Of a stretch of 64,000 nucleotides of DNA, positions 16,808 to 25,925 are shown piece by piece (positions within the stretch are counted from its first letter, which is position 1; every line of letters starts with the position of its first letter). Position numbers and translations under genes: made by a program. The notes beneath the pieces are model-generated. The model was not told the DNA's origin. It worked only from the letters and a program-made list of their open reading frames with translations, and did no database searches. This DNA comes from Arthrobacter sp. B1805 (lineage in GTDB: Bacteria > Actinomycetota > Actinomycetes > Actinomycetales > Micrococcaceae). The stretch is taken from positions 124,001 to 188,000 of the forward strand of contig NZ_PJIQ01000005.1 of the NCBI RefSeq assembly GCF_002929745.1, in the 5' to 3' direction.

Positions 16808-18781
16808 CTAGTGCTTGGGCAGTTGACCCGTGACCGGCGACTGGTCCCCGGCGATCGGGCGGGCAACCGGCACCTTCGTTCCGAGAACCTGGGCGACGAC
16901 GTCGTGCGTGATCTTCTGGGCCGTCAGCCCCACGCGCTCGAGGACCTGGTTGCGCGTTCCGTGATCGAGGAACTCCACCGGAAGACCGACCTCGTTGAGT
17001 GCAGTGTCGACGCCCGCCGTCCGCATCTCCTGCCGGATCCTGGATCCGACACCACCGGCGCGCACGCCGTCCTCGATGACGATCACGATGCGGTGCTCCG
17101 CGGCCAGGTCGATGACCGAGCGCCGGACCGGGAGGAGCCAGCGCGGATCGATGACCGTGGAGCTGATTCCCTGCGCTCCCAGCCGGTTCGAGACATCAAG
17201 GGCGAGCTCGCTCATGGCGCCGACACTGATGATCAGGACGTCGTTGAGGCGTGAGCCGGCAGGCCTGCGGGACAGGACGTCGACGCCGTCAGCGAGCCGC
17301 TCGATTGCCTCGACCTCCGCTCCGACGGAGCCCTTGGAATACCGGACGACGCTCGGGGCATCTGAGATGGCGACCGCCTCGCGCAATTCCTCACGCAGGC
17401 GGGAGGCGTCACGGGGAGCAGCGAGGTGCAGGCCGGGAACGGCCTGCAGCATTGCGAGGTCCCACATGCCGTGGTGGCTGGCGCCGTCGGGCCCGGTCAC
17501 GCCCGACCGGTCGAGTACGACCGTCACGCCCGCCCTGTGCAGGGCGACGTCCATGAGGAGCTGATCGAACGCTCGGTTCAGGAAGGTGGCATACAGGGCG
17601 ATCACCGGGTGCAGCCCGCCGAACGCCATGCCGGCGGCGCTCGTGAGTGCGTGCTGCTCGGCGATGCCGACGTCGAACACGCGGTCAGGGTGCCGGGCGG
17701 CGAAACGGTGCAGTCCGACGGGGATGAGCATCGCGCCGGTGATACCGACGATGTCGGGACGTTCGTCGGCGATGTCGGCGATCTCGTCCGCGAAGACGGA
17801 CGTCCAGGACTCGTGCCCTGCGGCGCCCACGGGCTCGCCCGTCTCCGGGTCGATGATGCCCACCGCATGGAACTGGTCCGCCTCATGCGCGCGGGCCGGA
17901 GCATAGCCGTGGCCCTTCTCCGTGATCGCGTGCACGATCACCGGCCCCTCGTAGTTCCGGGCGAGGTGCAACGCCTGCTCGACGGCGGACTGGTCGTGAC
18001 CGTCCACCGGGCCCACGTACTTCATGCCGAGGTCCTCGAAGAGCCCCTGGGGCGCCCACCAGTCCTTGATGCCCTTCTTCATGGCGTGGAGGCTCTTGTA
18101 GCTGAACTCCCCGACCGCGCCGCCGTTCTGCATGCGGTGCTTCACCCAGTCCAGGGTGCGCTCGTAGACACGGTGGGTGCGCACGGAATCGAGCGTCGGA
18201 CGCAGCGAGGCGAGATAGTCGGCCACGCCGCCGATCGTCGGGGCGTAGGAGCGGCCGTTGTCGTTGACCACGATGACGACGCGGCGCCGCTTGTCCGCCG
18301 CGATGTTGTTGAGCGCTTCCCAGGCCATCCCACCCGTCAGCGCACCGTCTCCGACGAGCACGACTGTGTAGCGGTCACCCTCGCCGTTGAGGACGCGGGC
18401 CCTGGAGATACCGTCCGCCCAGGAGAGTGAGGATGACGCGTGCGAACTCTCGACGACGTCGTGGACGGATTCCGCACGCGACGGGTAGCCCGACAGCCCG
18501 CCCTGCTGGCGCAGCGTGCTGAAGTCCTGCCGGCCGGTGACGAGCTTGTGCACATAGGACTGATGTCCCGTGTCGAAGATGATGCTGTCCCGCGGCGAAT
18601 CGAAGACGCGATGGATGCCGAGAGTCAGCTCGACCACCCCGAGGTTGGGCCCCAGGTGCCCGCCCGTGCGCGAGACGTTGCCGACCAGGAAGGTGCGGAT
18701 CTCCTGCGCGAGCGCTGTCAGTTGCGCAACGCTGAGCTTGCTCAGGTCCTGCGGGCCGCGGATTGTTTCCAAGAGTCCCAT
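16808..18781 (-). CDS. dxs: 1-deoxy-D-xylulose-5-phosphate synthase
   Basis: 657 residues. It condenses pyruvate and glyceraldehyde 3-phosphate using thiamine diphosphate, the first step of the MEP isoprenoid pathway. Motifs are [12 protein letters not shown], the ThDP/Mg site [24 protein letters not shown], the transketolase-type pyrimidine domain [30 protein letters not shown] and [15 protein letters not shown], with the C-terminal domain [19 protein letters not shown] with GAGGAGG upstream. A 128-base gap separates it from the methyltransferase on the same strand. It depends on the cofactor that the nearby riboswitch-controlled gene helps supply. Confidence 0.98.
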   Translation of the reverse strand: MGLLETIRGPQDLSKLSVAQLTALAQEIRTFLVGNVSRTGGHLGPNLGVVELTLGIHRVFDSPRDSIIFDTGHQSYVHKLVTGRQDFSTLRQQGGLSGYPSRAESVHDVVESSHASSSLSWADGISRARVLNGEGDRYTVVLVGDGALTGGMAWEALNNIAADKRRRVVIVVNDNGRSYAPTIGGVADYLASLRPTLDSVRTHRVYERTLDWVKHRMQNGGAVGEFSYKSLHAMKKGIKDWWAPQGLFEDLGMKYVGPVDGHDQSAVEQALHLARNYEGPVIVHAITEKGHGYAPARAHEADQFHAVGIIDPETGEPVGAAGHESWTSVFADEIADIADERPDIVGITGAMLIPVGLHRFAARHPDRVFDVGIAEQHALTSAAGMAFGGLHPVIALYATFLNRAFDQLLMDVALHRAGVTVVLDRSGVTGPDGASHHGMWDLAMLQAVPGLHLAAPRDASRLREELREAVAISDAPSVVRYSKGSVGAEVEAIERLADGVDVLSRRPAGSRLNDVLIISVGAMSELALDVSNRLGAQGISSTVIDPRWLLPVRRSVIDLAAEHRIVIVIEDGVRAGGVGSRIRQEMRTAGVDTALNEVGLPVEFLDHGTRNQVLERVGLTAQKITHDVVAQVLGTKVPVARPIAGDQSPVTGQLPKH

Positions 18782-18909
18782 CGGCGCCTCCTCGATTCGT
18801 TCGGCATGGCGAGATCATCGCCCGAGATTCAGTTAACTCTAACGTTCGGGCTTGCTCGGCGGTGCCATTGACGGGCACGTCCGATGCGGGGAGGACCTCC
18901 CCCGACAGA

Positions 18910-20328
18910 TCACGACGACGGCGGCACGAGCCGCGCGAAGGACTCCATGTGGTGGGTGTGCGGGTAGAGATCGAAGACGCGCAGGGCGTCCAGGGACCAC
19001 CCCGCCCCGAGGAAGTAGCCGAGGTCGCGGGCGAACGATGCCGGATCGCAGGAGACGTAGCCGACGGCCCGTGGGCGCGCCTGGACGATCTGCCGGACGA
19101 CCTTGCTGCCGGCGCCGGCCCGTGGTGGATCGAGCAGGACGGCGTCGAGCGGTTCGTTCCATCGCCCCAGGACGTCGTCCACGCGACCCTGGAGGATCGC
19201 CACGTGGCCCTGCCCATGAAGGTTCCGGCGGGCATCCCTGCTGGTGCCCGCGGACCCCTCGACCGACAGGACCGACCCGCCGGGCCCGACGGCGTGGGCG
19301 AGCGGCACCGTGAACAGGCCCGCGCCTGCGTAGAGGTCGGCGAACCTCTCTCCCGCGGCCGGCTGGAGGCCCTCGAGCACGGCGGTGACGAGGGCCTCCG
19401 GGGCACTTCGGTGGATCTGCCAGAAGCCCGCCCCCGTGACGCGGTAGTCGATACCCAGCACGGTCTCCTGGAGCCAGGTACGGCCCTTCAGCCGCTGAAC
19501 CTGGCCGGACTCCGGGTCGAGCACGCCCACCGACGCACCCTCGATCGAGGACGCGACGCCCGCGACCCTGCGCGGCGTGGTCTTCGCATCCGGTACGAGC
19601 AGGACGAGGGGCTCTCCGCCGCCGGAAGGTACGGCGACATCGACCCTCTCGATACCCGTGAAGTCGATGGTCCACAGTTTCAGAGCGTTGATCGCCGGTA
19701 CGGCCAGAGGCATCTCCCGCACGGGGACGACGTCGTGCGAGCGGTGCAGGTGCATCGCCAGGCGCCCTGCGGCATCGACCGCGAAAGCGGCGCGGGTGCG
19801 CCACCCGAGTCCGTCGGGAGCTTCACCGGGCGCACCCTCGACGACCGCTTCCCTGTCCGTTGCGGCGAGGCGGGCCAGTTGTTCCGCGAAGATCGCTGCC
19901 TTGAGCCGGCGCTGCTCGTCGAGTGCGATATGCCCGAACTCCGCGCCGCCGACAGCGGAGCGGCCCCGCGCGGCGGCACGCAGGGCATCGGCGGCGGCCC
20001 AGGGGTGCGCAACGCGGTGCGGGGAGGCCTGCAGGACCTCGACCGTATCGGCACGCCAGAACCGTGCGCCCTCCTCGGTCTCCGTGAAGCGGACCCGCAC
20101 CACTTCGCCCGGCAGCGCGTGCCTCACGAAGACCACGCGACCCTCGTGGCGAGCCACGAAGTGGCCCCCGTGCGCAGCGCGCTCGATCGTCAGTTCGGCC
20201 GACAGTTCGGCGGTCGGCTCGGCAGCCGGGTCGGCGATCGGCTCCGCGGTCGGCTCGAACGAGCCTGCAGGACCGTTCGCCCCCACGCCTGCGGTCGCGG
20301 GAGCAGTGGTGGGTACGGCGTCCGTCAT
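18910..20328 (-). CDS. TRAM-domain class I RNA (uracil-5) methyltransferase
   Basis: 472 residues of the TrmA/RlmC/RlmD type. The N-terminal 45 residues are an imperfect Glu-Pro-Thr-Ala repeat. A TRAM domain follows (LTIERAAHGGHFVARHEGRVVFVRHALPGE, about 46-100). The methyltransferase domain has GFWQIH, the SAM motif FADLYAGAGLFTVPLA, DPPRAG, and the nucleophilic cysteine in VGYVSCDPASFARDL. The four-cysteine iron-sulfur motif of RlmD is not visible, as usual in actinobacteria. The target (tRNA T54 or a 23S uridine) cannot be fixed from sequence. It lies ten bases after the KimA-like gene and is probably co-transcribed. Confidence 0.9.
   Translation of the reverse strand: MTDAVPTTAPATAGVGANGPAGSFEPTAEPIADPAAEPTAELSAELTIERAAHGGHFVARHEGRVVFVRHALPGEVVRVRFTETEEGARFWRADTVEVLQASPHRVAHPWAAADALRAAARGRSAVGGAEFGHIALDEQRRLKAAIFAEQLARLAATDREAVVEGAPGEAPDGLGWRTRAAFAVDAAGRLAMHLHRSHDVVPVREMPLAVPAINALKLWTIDFTGIERVDVAVPSGGGEPLVLLVPDAKTTPRRVAGVASSIEGASVGVLDPESGQVQRLKGRTWLQETVLGIDYRVTGAGFWQIHRSAPEALVTAVLEGLQPAAGERFADLYAGAGLFTVPLAHAVGPGGSVLSVEGSAGTSRDARRNLHGQGHVAILQGRVDDVLGRWNEPLDAVLLDPPRAGAGSKVVRQIVQARPRAVGYVSCDPASFARDLGYFLGAGWSLDALRVFDLYPHTHHMESFARLVPPSS
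20191..20250 (-). repeat. 12-bp imperfect coding repeats
   Basis: Five successive ~12-base units of the type CGGCTCGGCGGT encode the Glu-Pro-Thr-Ala / Ala-Glu-Leu-Ser run at the N-terminus of the RNA methyltransferase. Confidence 0.7.
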
Positions 20329-20338
20329 GGGTTTCTTC

Positions 20339-22315
20339 CTACTTGAGGTCCTGGTAGATCTGCGCTGCGTCGGAGGACGCGAGCTGCCACGGCACGCTGG
20401 CGACCATCACGCCGGGCACGTAATGCAGGCGGGCCTTGATGCGGAGGGCGGTCTGGTTGTGCACCAGTTGCTCCCACCATTTTCCCACCACGTACTCGGG
20501 GATGTAGACCACGATGAGGTCCCGCGGGGAATCCCTCCTCATCGACTTGATGTAGTCGAGGATCGGCGAGATGGTGTCGCGGTACGGCGAGGCGAGGACC
20601 GTGATCGGCACGGGGATCTCGTACTTCTCCCAGTCGGCGAGCGTCTGACGGGTCTGGTCGGGATCGACGTCCACGGTGATGGCATCCAGGCGGGAGGGTC
20701 GCGACGCGCGTGCGAAGGCCAGCGCCCTCAGGACCGGCTTGCGGACGTGTGAGACGAGGATCACGGCATGGACGCGGGAGGGAAGGGCACGGAGCCGGAC
20801 GGCGTCGTCGATCGCGAGTTCCTCCGCGACGGTGTCGTAGTGCCTCTTGATGCTGCGCATGACGGCGAAAAGGATGGCCATCGCCAGGACCGCGATCCAG
20901 GCGCCGTACTCGAACTTGGTGACGAGGACGACCACCAGGACCGCAGCAGTGAGGCCGAAGCCGAGGGAGTTGATGGCTCGGGACTTGTGGATCCTCCAGC
21001 GCTCCTGCTTGCCGACCGTGCTGCGCAGGGTCCTGTTCCAGTGGCGGATCAGCCCGAGCTGACCGCCGGTGAAGGACACGAAGACCCCGACGATGTACAG
21101 CTGTACCAGAGCGGTGACATCCGCGCGGAAGACGAGGATGAGCACGACGGCGCCGAGGCCGAGCGCGAGGATGCCGTTGCTGAACGTCAGCCGGTCTCCC
21201 CTGGTGCGCAGCTGGCGGGGCAGGTAACCGTCCGTGGCGAGGATGGAGGCAAGGACGGGGAAGGCGTTGAAGGCCGCGTGTCCCGCGAGCATCAGGATCA
21301 GTGCCGTCGCCGCGACGACCAGGTAGAAGGCGGGCGAGTCGCTGCTGAAGATCGTCCGTGCCAGCTGGCTGACCACGGGCGCCTGGATGTAGTCGTCCGG
21401 AACGGGCTGCCCCTCGAGCAGCAGCTGGGACGAGGGGTCCTGGACGACGTGGACCCGTGTGGCATTGGCGAGGTAGATGATGCCCGCGAGCATGGCGGAG
21501 GACACGACGCCGAGGACGACGAGGGTCGTCGCCGCGTTGCGGCTGCGTGGAGGTTCGAAGCGCGGCACGTTGGAGCCGGGACCCTCGAGCCCGGTCAGTG
21601 CCGCCGCACCGGCGGAGAAGGCCCGGAGGATCAGGAGGGCGCCCGCCAGGCCGACGAGGCCCGCGTCGAGGGCTGCGTCCGGGACGATCTCGAACCGCGC
21701 GCTCGGAGCCTGCGCCAGCGTGCCGACGGCCGCCTGGACGACACCCGTGACGCACAGGGCGAAGATCCCCGCGAGGAAGGCGTAGGTGACGACGGCTCGG
21801 GCACGGACTCCGCGCGTGATCCCGCGCAGGTTCAGCAGCACGAGCACGGCGACTCCGACGACGGCGAGGGTGATGCGTGCGGGCTCGAGTGCCGGAGCGA
21901 GGGAGACGACGTACTGCGCGGCAGCCGAGACCGACACCGCAACGGTGAGCAGGTAGTCGATCATCAGAGCCGATGCGACAGTGGTGCCTGCACGCGGACC
22001 GATGTTCTGCTTGGCGATCTCGTAGTCACCGCCGCCCGACGGGTAGGCGTGTACCGCCTGCCGGTAGGAGGCGACGACGACGAGCAAGACGGCGATCACG
22101 GCCAGCCCGACCCAGGGCGAGATGGCGACCGAGGCGACGCCGGCGAGGGCGAGGGTCAGCAGGATCTCGTCCGGCGCATAGGCGACCGATGACAGCGCGC
22201 TCGCCGAGAAGACGGGCATGGCAAGGCGCTTGGGGAGGCTCCTGTTCCTCAGCCTGTCGCTGGCGAACGGCTTGCCCACCAGCACCCGCTTGACGGCCTC
22301 GAGAAAAGTCAGCAC
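20339..22315 (-). CDS. kimA: KimA-like potassium importer (APC-superfamily)
   Basis: About 658 residues with ~12 membrane helices and a ~150-residue cytoplasmic C-terminal domain. It would often be labelled an amino-acid permease, but it matches Bacillus KimA (YdaO) along its length: an RxLIGKP-like N-terminus (KRVLVGKPFASD), SSVAYAPDEILLTLAL, SYRQAVHAYPSGGGDYEIAKQNIG, IDYLLTVAVSVSAAAQY, AFSAGAAALTGLEG, RGDRLTFSNGI, VTKFEYGAW, and the terminal HNQTALRIKARLHYVPGVMVASVPW. KimA is a proton-coupled K+ symporter controlled by c-di-AMP. I chose the GTG at 22315 (MLTFLEAVKRVLVG). It is divergent from two TrkA-type proteins, as in the mycobacterial ceoBC neighbourhood. Confidence 0.85.
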   Translation of the reverse strand: MLTFLEAVKRVLVGKPFASDRLRNRSLPKRLAMPVFSASALSSVAYAPDEILLTLALAGVASVAISPWVGLAVIAVLLVVVASYRQAVHAYPSGGGDYEIAKQNIGPRAGTTVASALMIDYLLTVAVSVSAAAQYVVSLAPALEPARITLAVVGVAVLVLLNLRGITRGVRARAVVTYAFLAGIFALCVTGVVQAAVGTLAQAPSARFEIVPDAALDAGLVGLAGALLILRAFSAGAAALTGLEGPGSNVPRFEPPRSRNAATTLVVLGVVSSAMLAGIIYLANATRVHVVQDPSSQLLLEGQPVPDDYIQAPVVSQLARTIFSSDSPAFYLVVAATALILMLAGHAAFNAFPVLASILATDGYLPRQLRTRGDRLTFSNGILALGLGAVVLILVFRADVTALVQLYIVGVFVSFTGGQLGLIRHWNRTLRSTVGKQERWRIHKSRAINSLGFGLTAAVLVVVLVTKFEYGAWIAVLAMAILFAVMRSIKRHYDTVAEELAIDDAVRLRALPSRVHAVILVSHVRKPVLRALAFARASRPSRLDAITVDVDPDQTRQTLADWEKYEIPVPITVLASPYRDTISPILDYIKSMRRDSPRDLIVVYIPEYVVGKWWEQLVHNQTALRIKARLHYVPGVMVASVPWQLASSDAAQIYQDLK

Positions 22316-22416
22316 GCCCCACAGACTAGCGCGTCCGCGCCTGCGGCCAGCCACTAGGCTTGGTGCTGATACAGCTCGGAACAGCAGGACCTACGCAGGA
22401 ATCAGGGGTGCCCTCG

Positions 22417-23091
22417 GTGGCTCATTTTGTGATCATGGGATGCGGCAGGGTGGGGGTCAGCCTCGCCCACACACTGGATGAGTCCGGCCACTCGGTTGCG
22501 ATCATCGACCAGGACGACCGCGCTTTCCGCCGCCTGCGCTCCTCGTTCGGAGGCCGCAGGGTCACCGGTGTCGGATTCGATCGGGAAACGCTGAAGTATG
22601 CCGAGATCGAGGACGCCTACGCCTTCGCCGCCGTGTCCAGCGGCGACAACTCCAACATCCTCGCAACCCGTGTGGCCCGCGAGACCTTCCATGTGCCGCA
22701 TGTGGTGGCCCGCATCTACGATCCGGGACGCGCCGAGATCTACCAGAGACTCGGTATCCCCACGGTGGCCGCGGTGCGCTGGAGTGCCGACCAGGTGCTG
22801 CGGAGGATCCTTCCCGAGCAGACCATCAACGGTGACTTCCGCGAGACGTCCGGCCGGTTGATCCTCGCCGAGCTCGCCCTGAGCGACGCCTGGCTGGGCA
22901 GGTCCCTCCGGAGTATCGAAGCCGCGAGTGGTGTGCGCATCGCCTACATCACCCGATTCGGTGAGGGAATCCTGCCGACCGCGGAGACGAGTTACCAGCA
23001 GGGGGACATCCTGCACGCCATGATGAGGACGACGGCGACGGACGAGATCGGACGCATCCTCGCCGCCGCACCGAAGGAGGAGATCCAATGA
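22417..23091 (+). CDS. trkA: TrkA-type RCK potassium regulatory protein, first
   Basis: 224 residues. The Rossmann RCK_N domain begins at once (HFVIMGCGRVGVSLAHTL, acidic IIDQDDRAF), so it should bind NAD(H) or ATP. The RCK_C domain fills the C-terminal ~80 residues (GRLILAELALSDAWLGRSLRSIEAASGVRIAYI). Two GTG codons are possible starts: 22417 gives the conserved MAHFVIMGCGRVG, and 22408 adds three residues. The second TrkA gene overlaps the stop as ATGA, so the two proteins are made together and probably form a hetero-oligomeric ring. Equivalent to mycobacterial CeoB. Confidence 0.93.
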   Translation: MAHFVIMGCGRVGVSLAHTLDESGHSVAIIDQDDRAFRRLRSSFGGRRVTGVGFDRETLKYAEIEDAYAFAAVSSGDNSNILATRVARETFHVPHVVARIYDPGRAEIYQRLGIPTVAAVRWSADQVLRRILPEQTINGDFRETSGRLILAELALSDAWLGRSLRSIEAASGVRIAYITRFGEGILPTAETSYQQGDILHAMMRTTATDEIGRILAAAPKEEIQ

Positions 23092-23765
23092 GGGTAGTCA
23101 TCGCCGGGGCCGGGAGCGTCGGCTCGTCGATCGCCCGGGAACTGCTCGGCAACAAGCATGAGATCCTGCTCATCGACGAGAAGCCGGAGGTCATCGGGCG
23201 GAGCGGGCTCAAGGGCGCGAAGTGGCTGATCGGTGACGCCTGCGAACTCACGACGCTCAAGGATGCGCGGCTGGACGAGGCCGACGTCGTGGTGTCCGCA
23301 ACCGGCGACGACAAGGTGAACCTGGTCGTGTCGTTGCTCGCCAAGAGCGAGTTCGGCGTCGGGCGCACCGTCGGGCGGGTCAACAACCCGAAGAACGACT
23401 GGATGTTCGATGACTCGTGGGGCGTGGACGTGGCGGTCAACACACCGAGGCTCATGACGGCGCTCGTGGAGGAGGCCGTGGAGATCGGGGACCTCGTGCG
23501 CCTGCTGACCCTGCAGACCGGGGCGTCCTCGATCGTCGAGTTCACCGTCCCCCAGGACTCGCCGCTCGTCGGCGGGACGATCGGCTCGATCCTCCTGCCG
23601 GAGGACTGCGCCGTCGTCGCCGTCCTGCGGGACGACTCCCCCATCACTCCGAGCCCGGACGACGTCGTCGAGGGTGGGGACGAGATGTTCTTCCTCGCCG
23701 CCATAGCAGCCGAGGACGAACTGCGCGTGGCCCTGTCCGCCCGGAGCGACGGGGGCGGCGCCTAG
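23088..23765 (+). CDS. trkA: TrkA-type RCK potassium regulatory protein, second
   Basis: 225 residues with the same layout: RCK_N (VVIAGAGSVGSSIARELL, LLIDEKPE, DADVVVSATGDDKVN-like) and RCK_C (VGGTIGSILLPEDCAVVAVLRDD). The conserved GRVNNPKNDWMFDDSWGVDVAVNTPRLM segment is typical of the actinobacterial CeoC group. It is coupled to the upstream gene by a 4-base ATGA overlap and ends convergently, overlapping the DUF3159 gene stop by 4 bases. It likely gates K+ uptake by the divergent KimA-like importer or a TrkH elsewhere. Confidence 0.93.
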   Translation: MRVVIAGAGSVGSSIARELLGNKHEILLIDEKPEVIGRSGLKGAKWLIGDACELTTLKDARLDEADVVVSATGDDKVNLVVSLLAKSEFGVGRTVGRVNNPKNDWMFDDSWGVDVAVNTPRLMTALVEEAVEIGDLVRLLTLQTGASSIVEFTVPQDSPLVGGTIGSILLPEDCAVVAVLRDDSPITPSPDDVVEGGDEMFFLAAIAAEDELRVALSARSDGGGA

Positions 23766-24565
23766 CGTCCCTGGGCGCCGTTCACCGGGCCGTCGTCGGT
23801 ACTGCCAGGGACCGGTCCCGCTGCGGCACGCGGGCGGGAGACGATCCATGCGAGCCAGAGCCCGAGCGCGTACAGCGGGAGGCCCATCGCCACGCGGGTC
23901 GACCCGAGGGCTGCCACGTTCTCGGCGAGATAGAGCGGCACCTGCACCACGAGCCGCAGGGCGAGGACGGAGACGATGATCCAGGTGGCGACGGAGTAGG
24001 CGCGGACGCGCGCCGGATCCTTCCGCCATTCGATCCCCTCGTTGCGGATGAAGCCGAAGAGGAGCCCGGCGAACGGCCATCGGAAGACGACCGATGCGGC
24101 CATCGCGACGATATAGCCGCCGTTGATGAAGAAGCCGGGAAGGAAGAAGTCCTCGGCGTTGCCGGTGCGCAGGGCCACGAACGCACAGAAAGCGACGCCG
24201 ACGAGCCCGGCCAGGGCCTGCGTGACCGGCGTCCTCGAGACCAGCCGGATGAGGGTGAAGACCGCGGCGACGGCAAGCGCCGCGATGAGCGACACGGCAA
24301 GATCGGTGGTGAAGGTGAAGAGGACCGTGAAGACCAACCCGGGCGCGATGCTCTCCGCGAGCCCCTGCACTCCGCCGATGGAGGACAGGACGTCGATCTG
24401 ACCGGAATCGCCGCGCCGCACACCGGATTTCGCGGCGTAGCGGCTGGCGAGCTCGGCCGTCGAGGGCTGCGCCTGCGTGCTGGGCGGGCGCGATGCAGTA
24501 GGCGCTGCCCCGTCATCGGAAGAGGGCTCCGGGCCGGCGGTGGGATCGTCGATCGGGTGGCTCAT
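23762..24565 (-). CDS. DUF3159 membrane protein
   Basis: 267 residues. A disordered Pro/Ala/Ser N-terminus (~60 residues) leads to the family signature SIGGVQGLAESIAPGLVFTVLF, then about six membrane helices (AVSLIAALAVAAVFTLIRLV, QALAGLVGVAFCAFVAL, FFLPGFFINGGYIVAMAAS, FAGLLFGFI, VATWIIVSVLALRLVVQVPLYL). Function unknown. It is the last gene of a four-gene minus-strand set (dut, DUF3710, OB-fold, DUF3159) conserved across actinobacteria, and it overlaps the second trkA gene tail to tail. Confidence 0.9.
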   Translation of the reverse strand: MSHPIDDPTAGPEPSSDDGAAPTASRPPSTQAQPSTAELASRYAAKSGVRRGDSGQIDVLSSIGGVQGLAESIAPGLVFTVLFTFTTDLAVSLIAALAVAAVFTLIRLVSRTPVTQALAGLVGVAFCAFVALRTGNAEDFFLPGFFINGGYIVAMAASVVFRWPFAGLLFGFIRNEGIEWRKDPARVRAYSVATWIIVSVLALRLVVQVPLYLAENVAALGSTRVAMGLPLYALGLWLAWIVSRPRAAAGPVPGSTDDGPVNGAQGR

Positions 24566-24594
24566 GCCGGATTGCTCCTATCGAAGTGGCTCAT

Positions 24595-24948
24595 CTAGTA
24601 CTCCTCGGGGCGGCCGATGATCTCGTAGCGCGGGTTGTACACGGTGGGGGTGCCGTCCACCCGGCTCAGCATCCCCTCGAACCTCAGGGTGACGCCGGCC
24701 TCGACGCCGGGCACCCTGCGCTGGCCCATCCAGACGATGCGCACGTCCTCGCGCACACCATCCCGGTCGATCCGAGCCACGACGGTGAACGACGGCGGCG
24801 CCGACACCGGAGCGACCGTGACCCTGTGGATCACGCCGCGGGCCTTGATCCTCCCCCGCACGGGAAGCGGATTCGCCGCCTCGGGCACAGGGCGGCCCAC
24901 CGATCCCCTCGGATCAGTACCGCCGGGTGCGTACTGCCGGGAGGGCAC
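24595..24948 (-). CDS. OB-fold nucleic-acid-binding domain protein
   Basis: 117 residues. After ~25 polar residues comes a compact beta-rich domain (VRGRIKARGVIHRVTVAPVS, FTVVARIDRDGVREDVRIVWMGQRRVPGVEAGVTLRFEG) ending NPRYEIIGRPEEY. This is the single OB-fold found in this position in many actinobacteria, sometimes described as RecG-wedge-like. The GTG start lies 5 bases after the DUF3710 stop, so translation is probably coupled. Substrate not known. Confidence 0.85.
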   Translation of the reverse strand: MPSRQYAPGGTDPRGSVGRPVPEAANPLPVRGRIKARGVIHRVTVAPVSAPPSFTVVARIDRDGVREDVRIVWMGQRRVPGVEAGVTLRFEGMLSRVDGTPTVYNPRYEIIGRPEEY

Positions 24949-24953
24949 GGCGG

Positions 24954-25847
24954 CTAGCGGGTCTCGGTGATCTCGGGACCGCGCTCCAGCGGGTTCAGGT
25001 CAGGACGGGCCGGCGCGGCGGGCGGGGGTCCCGCCGCAGCGTCCTTCGGCAGCTTGAGCTGCAGCAGTTCACGCGGCGGAAGGGGGTGGTCGCCGCGGAC
25101 GACGACGACGTTGCGGAACAGCTCCTCGATCGGTGCTGCCGCAGTGTGCTCCAGCGCAGCCGGTCCACCGAACACGCCGCGGAGGAACCAGCGAGGGCCG
25201 TTGATCCCCACGAACCGAGCCACACGGTAGCCCGGCTGGCCGTCGGGAGTCTGTGCTGGAAGCTTGGCGAGGAGTTCGGTCCCGAGGCGTCCCGGACGTT
25301 CCTCGACGGTACCCCCCTGCGATCCCACGGAAGCACCGATCTGCTCCCTGATCTCGTCCCAGAGCCCTTCCGTCTTCGGCGCCGCGAAGGCTTGCAGCTG
25401 CAGCGTGGAACCGCCGAGGTCGAGGGTGACGGCGATGACGCGCTTGCTGCGCTCCTCGACCTCGAGGCGCAACTGGAGCCCCTCGGCCGCGTTGATGCGG
25501 AGGGCGCCGAGGTCGATGTAGCCGCTCTCGGTGTCCTGCTCCGAGACGTCGAAAGGCCCCAGAGTCGCACGGTCGTAGTCCGGGGTCGAGACGTGGCCGG
25601 CCGGCGCCGGGGGCGCTGCAGGCGCACTGTCGACGGCGCCCGTGCCACTGTCTGGGTCAGTGTCGGTATCAGTGTCGGTATCAGTGTCGGTATCAAGGTC
25701 CGTGTCACTGCCCGCCGATGCTGGACCGACAGCGCTCGGGGCAGCATCGGCTACCGCCACGTCATCCACCGGCTCAACCGGTGCGTGCTGCTCCGTCGAC
25801 GCCTCGGCGTCGACCTGCTTCTTCTTCCTGAGGCGCCCAAAAGCCAT
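24954..25847 (-). CDS. DUF3710 domain protein
   Basis: 297 residues from the ATG with AAGGAT nine bases upstream (MAFGRLRKKKQVD). The N-terminal ~85 residues are acidic and low-complexity, including an Asp-Thr dipeptide repeat. The DUF3710 domain follows, with GPFDVSEQDTESGYIDLGALRI, the conserved ITLDLGGSTLQLQAFAAPKTEGLWDEI-type strand and GPRWFLRGVFGGPAAL. The C-terminus is Pro/Ala-rich. Function unknown. Its fixed place next to dut and an OB-fold protein suggests a link with nucleotide or DNA metabolism, but that is guilt by association. Confidence 0.9.
   Translation of the reverse strand: MAFGRLRKKKQVDAEASTEQHAPVEPVDDVAVADAAPSAVGPASAGSDTDLDTDTDTDTDTDTDPDSGTGAVDSAPAAPPAPAGHVSTPDYDRATLGPFDVSEQDTESGYIDLGALRINAAEGLQLRLEVEERSKRVIAVTLDLGGSTLQLQAFAAPKTEGLWDEIREQIGASVGSQGGTVEERPGRLGTELLAKLPAQTPDGQPGYRVARFVGINGPRWFLRGVFGGPAALEHTAAAPIEELFRNVVVVRGDHPLPPRELLQLKLPKDAAAGPPPAAPARPDLNPLERGPEITETR
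25659..25694 (-). repeat. Three perfect 12-bp repeats
   Basis: AGTGTCGGTATC occurs three times head to tail and codes for (Asp-Thr)6 in the disordered N-terminus of the DUF3710 protein. Exact identity suggests recent slippage. Confidence 0.9.
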
Positions 25848-25925
25848 GTCCGGGATCCTTTCCTGGTGACGTTCTCGAGTAGGTGACACGTTCTGTGAAG
25901 CGAAAGGGGTGGCGTACGCCTCGCG

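Noticed and set aside
20191-20250. CRISPR-like short repeats
   Set aside because: Units are adjacent without spacers, imperfect, and lie in frame within a coding region.
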